The position numbers and the translations under genes were made by a program. Source: Adineta steineri (Eukaryota; Rotifera; Eurotatoria; Adinetida; Adinetidae). From it: a stretch of 64,000 nucleotides of DNA. The stretch is taken from positions 1,143,678 through 1,207,677 of the forward strand of contig CAJNOI010000002.1 in assembly GCA_905250115.1 (NCBI GenBank), in the 5' to 3' direction. Positions within the stretch are counted from its first letter, which is position 1. Every line of letters begins with the position of its first letter. Under the pieces are notes generated by a model. The model made no database searches and was not told the DNA's origin. It saw nothing but the letters and a program-made list of their open reading frames with translations. This document shows positions 37,481-49,303 of the stretch, in pieces.

Positions 37481-39652
37481 TTAATCCTTTGATAAATTTT
37501 CAATCGGTATAGGTTCAACATCATCAGCCATTTGAAAATTAAATATTTTTGAAAAAAAATAAAATTGTCCATCTAAACTTCTACGTATATTTTCAGCTTT
37601 ACGAAAACCATGTTGTTCACCATCGAATAAAACATATGCAACCGGTAAATGTTTTTCACGTAATGCATTAACCATAATTTCTGCTTGACTTGGTAAAACG
37701 ACTTTATCTTCTGAACCTTGAAAAAATATAATTGGTTTGGATAAATTTTTAACATGTGTCATTGGTGAACGTTCAACATAAAGATCTTTCTTTGCAGGAT
37801 ATTCACCAATTAATCGATCTAAATAACGTGCTTCAAATTTATGTGTATCACGTGCTAATAATTCAAGATCACTAACACCATAATGTGATGCACCAGCTGA
37901 AAAATAATTGTACATTGTTAATGCACATAATGTTGTATATCCACCAGCTGAACCACCATCAATTGTTAAACGATTTTTATCAACTTTATTTTCTTTAACA
38001 AGATGTTCAGCACCAGCTATACAATCTTGTACATCATATATACCCCAATTATCTTTCAAACTATCACGAAATTTACGTCCATAACCAGTTGAACCACGAT
38101 AATTAACATCAAGTAATGCAAAACCACGTGATGTCCAATATTGTATACGAAGATTAAAAGCACTTGTTGTTGCTGACGTTGGGCCGCCATGAGTACGGAC
38201 AAGTAATGGTGGAAGTTCAGTTGTTGTTGATGAAATTTCATAATCATCATTTTTAGGTGGATAATAAATTCCATAAGCAATATCATTATCACCTGTTTTA
38301 AATGTTATCATTTCAGGTACGGATAAATAACGTGGATCAATTGTTATATTTGTTGAACGAGATAAAATATTTTTTGTATTTGTTTCCATATTATATTCAA
38401 TAAGAGCGCCTGGTTTTATAGCTGATGATCCAACAAAATAAACATTTTGATTATGAACACGTACATAACGAATATCCGTATATTCTTCTGTAGCTGTTAA
38501 TGAAGTAAATTTTTTTGTTTCAACATCAATTTTAGCTAATTTAGTTATTCCATCTTTCCAATATGCAATAATTATATTTCCATTTGAATCAAAATCATAA
38601 TATGAATAACCAAACATCCATCCTGGCCCACCAAAATCTGCTTGTTCATCATGCATATGTTCAATAGTTTGTCCATCACTTGTTGTACGATAAAGATTCC
38701 ACCAACCATTTTGATCATGAATAAAATAAAGAAATTTTCCATTGGGTGCCCATTTTGGTTGTAAAATTGATACATTCTCTTTTGCAAATAATTTTTTCTT
38801 ATTTATTAATGATGAATTTGCTTCATTATCAAGTTCACCAATCCATAAATCTGTTTGATCCCATGGCATATTTGGATGATTCCAAGAAATCCATACTAAA
38901 TATCGTCCATCTGGACTTATTGTTGGTGATGAATAAAAATCATATCCAGAATCTAATGTCACCATTGATGATGATGATGAATCATTTAATGATACACTAA
39001 CAATTGTATTTTGAACATCATGTTCACCTTGATGATATTCATGTACACAAATTAATTGTTTTCGATATGAATCTATTGTAAAATCAGCATAACGTAATGA
39101 TGAATTTTCTGATTGTTCTGTTATCGGTATTGGTGAATCATTTTCTTGAAAATTTATTCGATAAATTTGTTGATCAACAAAATTAGAAAAATACAGTACA
39201 TTATCTTTAACAATATACGATCCACCACCATATTCATGAACACGTGTACGAGCATTATATGTTTTTGGTAATAAATCATCTTGTTGTTTATTTGAACAAA
39301 TTGTATAACGACCATTTTCCGATGGACGAAGTTCCATCCAATAAACATTACCTTTTTCATCAATTCGAATTTCTGATAATGTTTTTGTACTTTCAACAAT
39401 TAATGATGAATTTATTGGTGATAACCATGTACCGTACGACATTTTTTTAGGTAAATATGATGTTATACTATTGTGATCTTCTCTAGAAAATTGAAATTTG
39501 AAAATGATAATAAAATTTATTGACTACCTGCTGCTGAGAAAATTAATGTCTTGTTCTTCACGAGAAGAACATTTGTGAAAAGAATTTTCATCTTCACAGC
39601 AGTAATGGTAGACAATAAATGTTATCAATAATGATGATAACGATAAAAGCAT
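37481..39652 (-). CDS. S9 family serine peptidase (acylaminoacyl/dipeptidyl-peptidase-like) with N-terminal hydrophobic leader
   Basis: Two exons: 39528-39652 and 37481-39482, in phase; 708 residues. The first exon encodes a hydrophobic leader (MLLSLSSLLITFIVYHY) that could be a signal peptide or membrane anchor. An in-frame ATG at 39442 would instead give a 653-residue cytosolic form. An N-terminal beta-propeller is followed by an alpha/beta hydrolase domain. Numbering from 39442, the triad is S498 (GGSAGGY), D579 (QGSEDKVV) and H611 (DGEQHGF); add 55 for the long form. The oxyanion region HGGP is at about 418-421. Such enzymes cleave short peptides or acylated residues. The catalytic part has no intron over 1962 bases, unlike nearly every neighbour, which fits a horizontally acquired or retroposed origin. 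Substrate unknown. Confidence 0.9.
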
Positions 39653-40028
39653 TGTTTTTATTATCAATATAAGGTAAGTATTAGTGAAGATGAAAAAAAA
39701 AGTAGGACAAGAAAAGAAGAATGAATTTGAGCGAAACGACAGCGAGTAAATAGAGGTAAAAATCAGCAAATCAAATTATTATCAAAATATATTATTTTTT
39801 TTTCGATTAAAATATTTAATACATAGTTTGATTATGTTAATCATATTTTATTATTTAGAGAAAAAATTATTTTCTTCGTTTTAATTAACGAGAGGTTTGA
39901 AGATAATTTCTGATTGGTTAAAAAAATGAACAAATGAATAATAAAAAAAGCGATAGAATGTTTGCTTAACGTTTTTCGTTTTTTTTTCTTCTGAGATGTA
40001 CGTAATCAAAGGTCAATAAACAAAAAAA
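39653..40028. other. Head-to-head intergenic between the S9 peptidase and VAV
   Basis: About 376 bp shared by two divergent genes and likely containing both promoters. AT-rich, no distinct motif. The first-exon frame of the peptidase stays open upstream to 39769, but those extra ATGs precede a pyrimidine-rich, low-complexity stretch. Confidence 0.6.
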
Positions 40029-43000
40029 ATGCATAGTCCACCACCACTCCCACCACCATTCGATCCAAATAAAAGTTTGCAACCAATGTGGCGTCAAAGT
40101 TTTCAATGGCTTAATCAATGCCATGTTTTATCACCGGAAGCTAATCGAATTTTAAATTCACCAACTAGTACAATTGAAGATTTAGCAGATATTCTATCAG
40201 ATGGTATATGATTATAAATAAAATAGTTCTTTTTCTTTTAAATAACGATTTTCTTTAGGTATTGTTTTATGTAATGTACTCAATTATTTAGTACCAGGAA
40301 TAATTAAATATACAGACGTGTCATTTCGACCACAGAAAAGTCGAGTATGAAAGATGATCTTTTTTTTTTTCTTCATATATGAAAATAAGTCTTATCAATG
40401 AATTTAGTTTCTATGTTTACAAAATATTCGTCTATTTTTGGATACATGTAGACGTGAATTAAATTTTCGTGATCGAGATTTATTTGATCCATATATGTTA
40501 TTTGATAAATATGATTTAGATAAAGTAAATTTGCTAAAATTATGAATATAAATTTTTTATTTATGTTTTTATTCTTTAAGATTGTTGAAACACTTTCCAA
40601 AATCTCTCGATTAGATATAGCAAAAAAGAAGAAACTGACACCATTCCCAACTAATAGCCCAGTGAATTATGTTAATATACAAAAAGAAGATAATATTGGA
40701 ATAATACCAATAATGCGCTCACTTGAAGAAGCAATACCAGTACAAGAGTAAGTATTATCTTTTAGTTTTTCAATGATTTGTATTTATTTAAATATTACTT
40801 ATCATTACTCAGTACTATGCTGATGAATAATGACGATAATTCTCGAGGACTGTTATATTATGCATCGCCTGAAACAGTCGTTGCTCCAGCTGAACAAACT
40901 ACTCTTTATGGATGTTTAATTGAGAAGAAAAGGGTTGGTGTCTAGAAAAAAAAACAAAGCTTTTGTCTTCTAATATTCTTTTATTCTGTTGCATTCAGTG
41001 TCCATGCACATATATATATATTTTTATGCTTAATATGCTAAATGTATTCACATCTTGCTTTTGCTGCTTCCTGCACCCTATCTTATTTCTTTATTAGACC
41101 GACTAAATTACAACGTCAATCATCTTTATGTCATTCATGTCGTTATGCACGTATCCATCATGTTCCTTCATTTCATACAACACATATACCACAACCAACA
41201 AAACAAGAATCATCATTTATGAAAACAACAAGTTCAACAAATTTAACTGAATCACTTTCATCATCATCACTTGTTGCTGCTAATGCTGCATCAACATTAT
41301 CATCAGCAGTAGCAATAACAGATAATAATAATTCTAATGATTTTATTTCACCAGTATTAAAACATCGTTTATCAACATCATCACTTCCATTTTCAATATT
41401 AAACGGTGATTCAGGTGTATATGGATCACGCATAAGTATTGCCGATGATGTTTATGAACAATTATGTGAAAAACCAAAAAAATCTGTTAGTTTTCTATTT
41501 TTTTCCTTTCTCTGCTTAATGCTTTTTGCTATTAATCACACTTTTATGTTTTTTAAATCAATTGAAATTTCATTTTCTAAACTATTTCTTTGAATTATTC
41601 TAGGATAATCACAAAGCATTCCTTCCACGTGATCATTGTGTAAAAGAATTACTTGATACAGAATTAAATTATCGTGATTCATTAAATCAAATAGTTGCAG
41701 TAATTTAAAAACATTTTAGTTTTTATAAAAATTCTAATTGAAATTTTCGTTTTAGCATTTTATTGAACCATTACAATTGAAACAAGAAGAAAGAAAAAGA
41801 ATTTTTTTAAATATTTCTGTAAGTTAATTGATTGTTTCAATAGTAAAACGAGACTTTTTTAATGATTAGGATATCCATGCATTACATTCGGAATTTTACG
41901 AAGATTTACGTTCAGCTGGCCGTAATGAAAAAGGTCGTACATCACGTATTGTAGATTTATTTACCAAATGGCAAGATCGATTTTTGATATATGCAAAATA
42001 TTGTTCGGAATTACCTGATGCTCAAGAATTTCTTGATCGAAAAATAAAACAAGATGGAAGTTTTGCACAAAAACTTGAAGTAAATTTCTTTTTGTTCTTG
42101 CTTGATTCAATTATATATCTTTATTTATTTCAGCAATGTCGACAGAAAGCAGGTGAACTTGGTAAATTTCAATTACGTGATACAGTTGTTTTACCATTTC
42201 AACGTATTGTTAAATATTCATTATTATTACATGTAAGTTTTTTAGTATATTTAATATAATACTAATTCTTCTTATTGATAGACAATGAAAAAAAATGTTC
42301 CATCATCAGATCCAAATGGTGACACAAAACGACAACTATTAGAAAAAGCTGAACATTTAATGATTGTAAAAAAATCGAAATATAAAAATTTGTTTTGATT
42401 TTATTTTTTCGATTTAGGATGTAAATCAATATATAAATGAAGCTAAACGTGCTCATGATAATTTAAAAGTTATAAATAATATTGAGAAAACAATTTGTGA
42501 TATTAAATTACCATCAGAAAGATGTTTACGTAGTTATGGTCGATTTATTGCTGATGAACAATTTACTGTTTATGAAGATGGACATCGAAATGGAACAAGG
42601 TTTTTTTAGGTTTTGATCTTATTTTTTTATTTTAATTAAATTGTTTTTAGAACGGTATTTCTTTTTGATCGAGTTCTTTTAATATGCAAAGTTAAAGTAA
42701 GAAGAATTATTATTTATATCAAACAATCTATTTTTTATTATCCAGGGATCAGAAAAATATACATTTCGTGCTGCTTTATTTATTCAAGGATGTCAAATAG
42801 AAGAATTAAAAGCAGCAAAACGCGAGGTTAGTTATTTTTTTTGTTTTTGAAAGTTTAATGATTAATATTTATTTCAGTTTCCATTTATTTTACGTGATAA
42901 TTTAAAACATGAATATAAATTTGTTGCTAAAACTGAAGAAAAACGTTCATTTTGGTTGAAGAATTTACGAGATGCTATGTAAGATTATTTAAAAATTAAA

Positions 43001-45905
43001 TAAATACGAAAACTTTCTTTTTTTTTATATAGTGATCGATGTTCAAATCCTGAGTTATCTGAAAATGGACATTCTTTTCAAATGAAATCATTTGATGAAA
43101 TAAATCCACGTTGTGATTTTTGTCATAAATATTTATGGTAAAAATAAACGAATTGTATTTTTATTGGTTAATATAAATAATTCAAATTTTTTAGTGGAAT
43201 ATTTTATCAAGGTTATGAATGTTTAAAATGTCGAAAAAGACTTCATCGAGAATGTATTAAAAAAATGGGACCATGTTTTCACAGAGGTATGAATTTAATT
43301 AAATTTTATGAGCATTTTTTAGTATTAAGGATATATCTGAGATGTATCGATTCTACTGAATTAAATTCATTTCTATTAGAATTTTGAATATGTTACGATA
43401 AAAATCAATGAGTCTCAAAACTTTCGATTACAATCTATGCAACTCTATTTTGATAGTTCAATTCTATACAGTTATATCTTATGTAATATTAATTTGTCTT
43501 TCGTCATCTCAAAACAAAAATAAAATTACATTTCGTTACATTTTAACATTAGACTATATATAAATACATGAAAAACAATTATAATAAAAATACGCTTAAT
43601 TTGTAACGCTTTTCGTTCTAATTTGTCTGTATAGTATCAATTACAAGTGACATAAAAATGTAAATTTAATTTATTTTAGAGCAAGCTTTCGTATTTATCA
43701 TAATTTTCAATACGCGTATTTTTATCTGTCTTGATCATTAGTAAATTGCGGAGTCGCTCCGAAATCCGACTCCGCGAAGTAGGAGTCGGAATTGCGAAAC
43801 AAAATATTTCCGAGTCGGAGTTGAAATTGGAGTCGTGAAAAAACAATACCTTTCAGAGTAGGAGTCGGAATCGATATCGGAGTTGCCTCCGGAACAGAGT
43901 CAGGTATTTTTATCTCGTTTAGGAACATTTTTAATCATCATATATTGAGTAACGAAAATTTTTTTCACTGAGAATTGAAGTTGAATGTTTCGACTCCGCT
44001 GTTTACTATTGATAATGTATTAATATGTGAATATATTTAACAAATTTTAATTTTGTAGCATCACTTGAACGTATTCGAAGTTTTGATCGTGGTTCAATTG
44101 AATTGCCTCGTGCATTTAGTAATGCATCTACTGTTAATAATCACAGTATGTATTTTAAAAAGTTTTCAATTTTCCATATTTTAAATCTCATTTTAGGTCA
44201 AGTTTATGCTTTGTATGATTATGATGCTTCAATACATAATAGCAATAATAAATCAACTATAAATCGATTTACTGATAAACATATTAAAGTTAATGAAGGT
44301 GACGAACTTGAAATAATCGAAGATGATGATGAACATATATGGAAGGTAAAAAACAAAATTGAATTTTTATTTTTAAATAACAATAATAAACAAACTTATT
44401 TTTAGGTAAAAAATCTTCGAACTAACGAAATTGGTCTTATTCCAGCAACATTGGCTGGTACAATCGATGGTGATCTACAAAGAACAATTCAACGTTCATC
44501 AACAACTCTTGTATAAATTTTCTTATATAATAATATTTCATATTTATTTTTTTTATTTTTTTTTATAAGACCGACACTTCATCATTGGTATGTGATTGTG
44601 AAACTTGGTAGGTATTATTTAATTTTTAAAAATTTCACATTTTTCAGCGTTCGAATATATCATCAACACTTGCTCATCACTTTCCCTTTATTCGTTCACT
44701 TGTACAAGCCTATAGTCCACCTATTCCAATGCGTTTAGCAAATACAAATGCATATTCAAATCCTCCATCAATAAATAATAATAATAATAATAACAGTACT
44801 AATAATAATGTACCTATTCAACGTTCAAAATCTATTTCAACACCAACAACACCAGAAAATATTTTAAATAAACATCGAACGTTACAGTTATCATCTTCTT
44901 TTGATAATCCATCTGTATCATCGAAATTTGTTCCATTATCACCCAATAATCATATCTATGATTGGTAAAATAGATGCGTGAATATGAATTTATGTTTAAT
45001 CATCTTACTAACTATAAATAATGGGAGAATGTACATATATATATATACATACATATCTATTTTATTAATTATTAGTGCTTTTATGTTAATAATAATGATT
45101 TAAATTATAATGGAATAGAAATTAAATTTATTTTTGTTTTTTTTATATTTAGGTATTTAGATATTAGTCGACATCAAGCAGAAGATATATTACGAAATGA
45201 TACTGTTCCAAATAATACATTTCTTGTTCGAAAACAAGGCAAAAATGAAGGACATGCTATATCGATTAAGTAAGTATTTCTACAATCAGAATTTCTAAAG
45301 TACGAGAATAAAGGTGAAATGAATGGAACAAAACCAGGTGTTGTTTCATTTTACTATAGAACTTTAAAAGTGCTTTTTTTTATTTCGAATGGCACGATGT
45401 TCTTAACCTAGTCAACCAACCTGGATAAAGTTTAAAAATAAAATTTTTATTAAAAACGAACATCTGCGGCAATATAGAACAGTCAATTAGTCTATTTTCA
45501 TTCTATATCAAAACCAATAAAAATGTCCTTAGTTTATTTTTGAATAAGAACCTAGTGGTACCTTGATAAGAAAATAAACTAAAAGAACTTTGAAGTAATA
45601 AATAAAAATATTCTTTATTTAGACATAATAATGAAGTTTATCATATTCGAATATATACCCTAGAAGTCGATGGATCAACTAAACATTATTTAGTTGATAG
45701 TCTTCTATTTGACAGTTTACAAGTAAAAGAAAAAATTTGATTGAAAATTAATTTATCTAGTATTGTTGTTTTTGCACAGACTTTAGTTCAACATTATCAA
45801 ACACATTCACTTGAAGATCGTTTTCCACCTGTTAAAAGTTCATTAGTGCATCCAATAGCACATGTATGTAGTCATGATATGCTACTTTTACCAGCCACAC
45901 TTTAG
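40029..45905 (+). CDS. VAV: VAV guanine nucleotide exchange factor (CH-DH-PH-C1-SH3-SH2)
   Basis: Exons: 40029-40203, 40259-40344, 40408-40524, 40581-40747, 40813-40933, about 41098-41485, 41604-41699, 41756-41818, 41870-42079, 42134-42232, 42282-42365, 42418-42599, 42651-42696, 42746-42826, 42878-42978, 43033-43137, 43195-43286, 44059-44145, 44197-44345, 44406-44510, 44570-44587, 44648-44964, 45153-45269, 45623-45722, 45780-45905. Domains in order: CH (WRQSFQWLNQCHVL, DGIVLCNVLNYLVP), acidic linker, DH (ELLDTELNYRDSLNQIV, LPFQRIVKYSLLL), PH, C1 (CDFCHKYL...HRECIKKMGPC), SH3 (QVYALYDYDA), SH2 (WYLDISRHQAEDIL, FLVRKQG). VAV proteins activate Rho/Rac GTPases downstream of tyrosine kinases. The C-terminal SH3 of vertebrate VAV is absent. 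The exon starting near 41098 has a good acceptor but mismatched phase, so that junction is unresolved. Confidence 0.92.
43745..43902. repeat. GGAGTCGGA-rich repeat block in a VAV intron
   Basis: Degenerate copies of GGAGTCGGA and its complement TCCGACTCC recur at least eight times within about 160 bp. The block is markedly GC-richer than anything around it. A further CGACTCCGC lies at about 43990. It sits inside the longest VAV intron (43287-44058). The orientation switches once, near 43760-43775, giving a short inverted arrangement. Confidence 0.8.
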
Positions 45906-46419
45906 ATATATGCCTGATATTTATTTTATAAATAAAAATCAAAAACAAAAAAAAAACCTTTCGTTGTTTTCTCTTTATTTATTCTTCTGTGTAAAAAATA
46001 ACAACAACGAGCAACGATTCAAGAAAACAGTGACAAATCTTTGTTTGTTTATCATTTGTTCTTTATTAAGCAATATGACGGGAAAAAATAAAACACAAAA
46101 ATAGAAATAAAACGTGCTATATAGTTCAAAAATCATTAGATAATCAACATTTCTTTTTTCACCATTTTTTTTGCATGTATGTGTGGCTATTAGATAAATA
46201 CTGTTCTGTTTTTTTTTTACAAAAAATCTTTCTCTTCTCTCTCTCTTTTTTTTCCTTATCGTTCATTTGTGCACATTTTGTTATTGTCTATTTTTTTATT
46301 TTCTATTCAATTAAAGCTAAAAATCAGAACATATAAATTATCTTGTTTTTAATAATGAACAAAAATAGGAAAAAAAACGAAAAATTCCATGAATATATGT
46401 CTTTATAAAAACTCTCTAG
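45906..46419 (+). other. VAV-PAAT intergenic, ending in a splice-acceptor-like AG at the PAAT ATG
   Basis: About 514 bp, T-rich and low-complexity, probably mostly the VAV 3' UTR. ACTCTCTAG at 46411-46419 abuts the PAAT start codon directly, as expected for a spliced-leader acceptor. No second SH3-coding exon for VAV is visible here. Confidence 0.5.
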
Positions 46420-48291
46420 ATGGCTGGATATGTTTTAGTTCGGTCAAATTGGACATCTATTAATTCAATATCACTTGATCTTGTTTGTGATGTTGATATT
46501 GAGGAAAATAATCAATCGGCAACAATGGATAACCAAGAAGAAAATAATGATGATAATGATATTAATCTTAGGTTGGTTTTTATATTATTTTACTAAATAT
46601 ATATTCAATATTAGTTGTACTGAAGCTTCAGAATTTTGTCAATGGCGAAAGTTCAGTGTCTACTAAACTGTCGTCGTTACACTAAATAGTTATCAAGTAT
46701 AGACGAGAATATGATTTTTTTAATGAGTTACAAAATCTTATAAATAATTTATTTTATGTACACAATTTTGTTTCTTTTTTTATGAAATCATATAGTTAAT
46801 AAGAATGATATTTGTACGAAAGAAAATCACATTATTTATTTAAATAATATGTAGGAAAACGGCTTCATCAAATGATAATGTAAAAAATATTATACTTCGA
46901 TCAAATGATACAGATAAACGAGAAGATCCAGTTATTATATTAAGTGTTCTTCAACCAGATGAATATCATATTATTTCTATTCAATTTTTATCAAATGCTA
47001 AACATACTGAAGTAATCGATAATAAAATTCCTTTAAATTTCAGTTGTTGTTGTTTTCTTTCTCTATTAGTTTTATCATCGTGAATATATTGGTAGTTGTC
47101 AAGGTTCACGTATAACTGAACTTGAAAATGACCCTATTTATGAATCAAGTTTCGAATTTAATGAAATCTATGAAGAAATAACATTGAAAGTAATATTTAC
47201 GGAAAACTACAATTTAATGAAATATATTCTTTTCTTACGCTGATTAGTGTTTAAAACTTGCTGATACGACAGAATTAATAGTTTATTGTATTCAAATTAA
47301 TCTAAGTAAAAATAAATCAAATACATTATCAACACCAATGATGCATTTACCATTTGATTTAAATCGTGTACGTTCAATGGTTGATGAAACACATTTATCA
47401 TCAAATGCTCGTCAATTTATGAATGATCTTCAACATTTACAAGACCACCGGCGTGTAAAAGAAACATCATCATCATCATCATCACCACAATTTAATTTAG
47501 GTCAATTTGTTTCATTAATGAGTGGTAAAAATAGTCTTATTTTTGCTATGATAATTATAAATATATTTTCTATAGGTATGAAGAGTTCAGCGCCAAATCC
47601 AAAGTAAGATATAAGTTTATATGATATACAAAATAGAAGATTAATCTATAATTAGAAGTTTCTACTCAGAGTCTATTATTGAGAAGAAAATCGATATATC
47701 TTATTTCTATATGCGTATAATAAGACTTCTTTACTTGAGAAAACTTTGGTTTTAATATCTATGGCGTTAAGGTAATTAGCTTTCTTAATCTCAAATTTCT
47801 CTATTTAAGTCTAACATATAAATAAGTCTATGAACTAACTTACATAATCTATCGCTAGGGTTAAAAAAAAACTTTTAAAAATTTAGGAAATACTTGATCA
47901 TATCAAGAAATTGTATTTTTATTAATTATTAATGCATGCATGTTTTTCTATTGATTAAATAATAAGAAAAGAAGTACTCAGGAAATGTTTTGATCCGATT
48001 TAATATTATTTTCAAGATTAACAAAATACAATTGAATTAATATATTTTTCTTTGTTTTGTTTCAGACAAACAACGCCTACACCTCTTACATCAATACTTA
48101 ACGAAATAAAGTCATCTGTGAATGAAGAAGTCAAGTGTACTCAAAGTCAAAATAACGATAGACTAAAACAAGATTTAAATGAATTAGAACATCGATTAGA
48201 AACATATGTAGACAAACGATTTCTTGAACTTCAACAACATATTGATGATCGTTTTAATCGTCTTGAAGAGAAATTAAATAAAAATGGATAG
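46420..48291 (+). CDS. PAAT: PAAT-like protein (C10orf88 homologue)
   Basis: Six exons: 46420-46571, 46855-47011, 47070-47189, 47248-47524, 47576-47603, 48066-48291. Phases agree; 319 residues. The match to human PAAT is patchy but in order: a galactose-binding-like N-terminal part with ILRSNDT...VIILSVL and FYHREYIGSCQGSRI; the middle motif FDLNRVRSMVD...SNARQFMNDLQHLQ; and the C-terminal helix LETYVDKRFLELQQHIDDRF. Human PAAT is reported to bind mitochondrial ABC transporters and act on heme and iron metabolism; that role is family knowledge, not shown here. It follows VAV on the same strand. The ATG is preceded directly by CTAG, which may be a spliced-leader acceptor. Rapidly evolving family, so moderately confident. 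Confidence 0.78.
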
Positions 48292-48681
48292 GAAAAAAAC
48301 TCTCTAACAATCAAATGTTATTTGTATATGAATCACTGTATTTTCTTATTTGTAAACGAGTCGTTTTCTTTTTTTTTTTAAATAAATCTATATTCTATTG
48401 AAATAATCCTTATTAATGTCAAAAGTAAAAAAGAAATTGAAAATAAAGAATAAATGACATTATTAATGCTTAACATAATCACACATAATTGAGTTTTTCT
48501 TTGTCTCATGTCATTCTTCAGCATTCAAAAAGCATTGGTCATATAAATGTTACTAAGCAATCTTCTTCTTTTTTTTTCTAAAGATTTCTTTCTTTTTTTC
48601 TTTTTATGACGACAAGATTGTCTATATTAATCTTTCATTTCTATTTCTCTTCATTTCTTCCCGTTTAATAAGACAAACAAC
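48292..48681 (+). other. Intergenic between PAAT and insulin-like gene 1
   Basis: 390 bp, with AATAAA near 48379-48384 as a likely PAAT polyadenylation signal. A pyrimidine-rich stretch (48620-48670) ending in AATAAG about ten bases before the next ATG could be an acceptor or 5' UTR. Confidence 0.5.
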
Positions 48682-49303
48682 ATGTTCGCTATTCTTCTTC
48701 TTGGAATTTATTGTTTTTCATTAGTTATCAGTTCTTCAGTTGATACAAAATTTAATGAAAAGTATATTGATGGAAAACAATATAAACTAAAAAGCGTCGA
48801 TACCACATATAAACAACATGTTTCTAATAATGGTATGTATCATAGACATTCAACGTATTACTTATAAATTCGCATGACAGATACTTTTTTTTTGAGTAGT
48901 AGAAATTTAGTGAAACTAATTATAGTTTAATACATAATCTATTGATAGAATCTTATTATATATATGTATATATTTAGGTCAATGTACTGTTGAGCTGAAA
49001 ACTCAAGGTGACAAATATAACTCATTAACTGAAGGTGAAATAATTAAAATCAAAAACAAATGGTTTAAAGTTGAAGATTGTCGATTAAATCGTGCCTATA
49101 TTGCTTCATGTGGTTCAAAATTATTTATTCAAATGCGTGATCTTGTTTGTTCATATGCTGACCAACATTATGAGAAAAAAGTTTTAAAACGACGACAAAT
49201 AGAAGATGATCTCATTAATGTTTTAGATCGATCATATTTTGGTTTATGTTGTAAAAATGCTTGTACAGTATCAGAATTAATTCAATATTGCCCTTCAAAA
49301 TAG
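48682..49303 (+). CDS. Insulin-like peptide precursor 1 with N-terminal two-cysteine module
   Basis: Two exons, 48682-48832 and 48978-49303, in phase; 158 residues. Residues 1-19 are a signal peptide. A-chain framework at the C-terminus: C141-C142, three residues, C146, eight residues, C155 (CCKNACTVSELIQYC), exactly the insulin pattern. B-chain-like segment: C95-G-SKLF...C108, with 12 residues between the cysteines where insulin has 11. Lys/Arg pairs at 117-118 and 121-123 lie between the chains and suit prohormone convertases. Ahead of the B chain is a module (about 30-85) bounded by C53 and C85, shared with the next gene. Predicted to be a secreted hormone acting on an insulin/relaxin-type receptor; this is inference. 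Sequence outside the cysteines is divergent. Confidence 0.85.

Noticed and set aside
43722..43928. Minus-strand frame through the GGAGTCGGA block
   Set aside because: Coding look comes from the repeat; it sits inside a VAV intron on the opposite strand without start or splice context.
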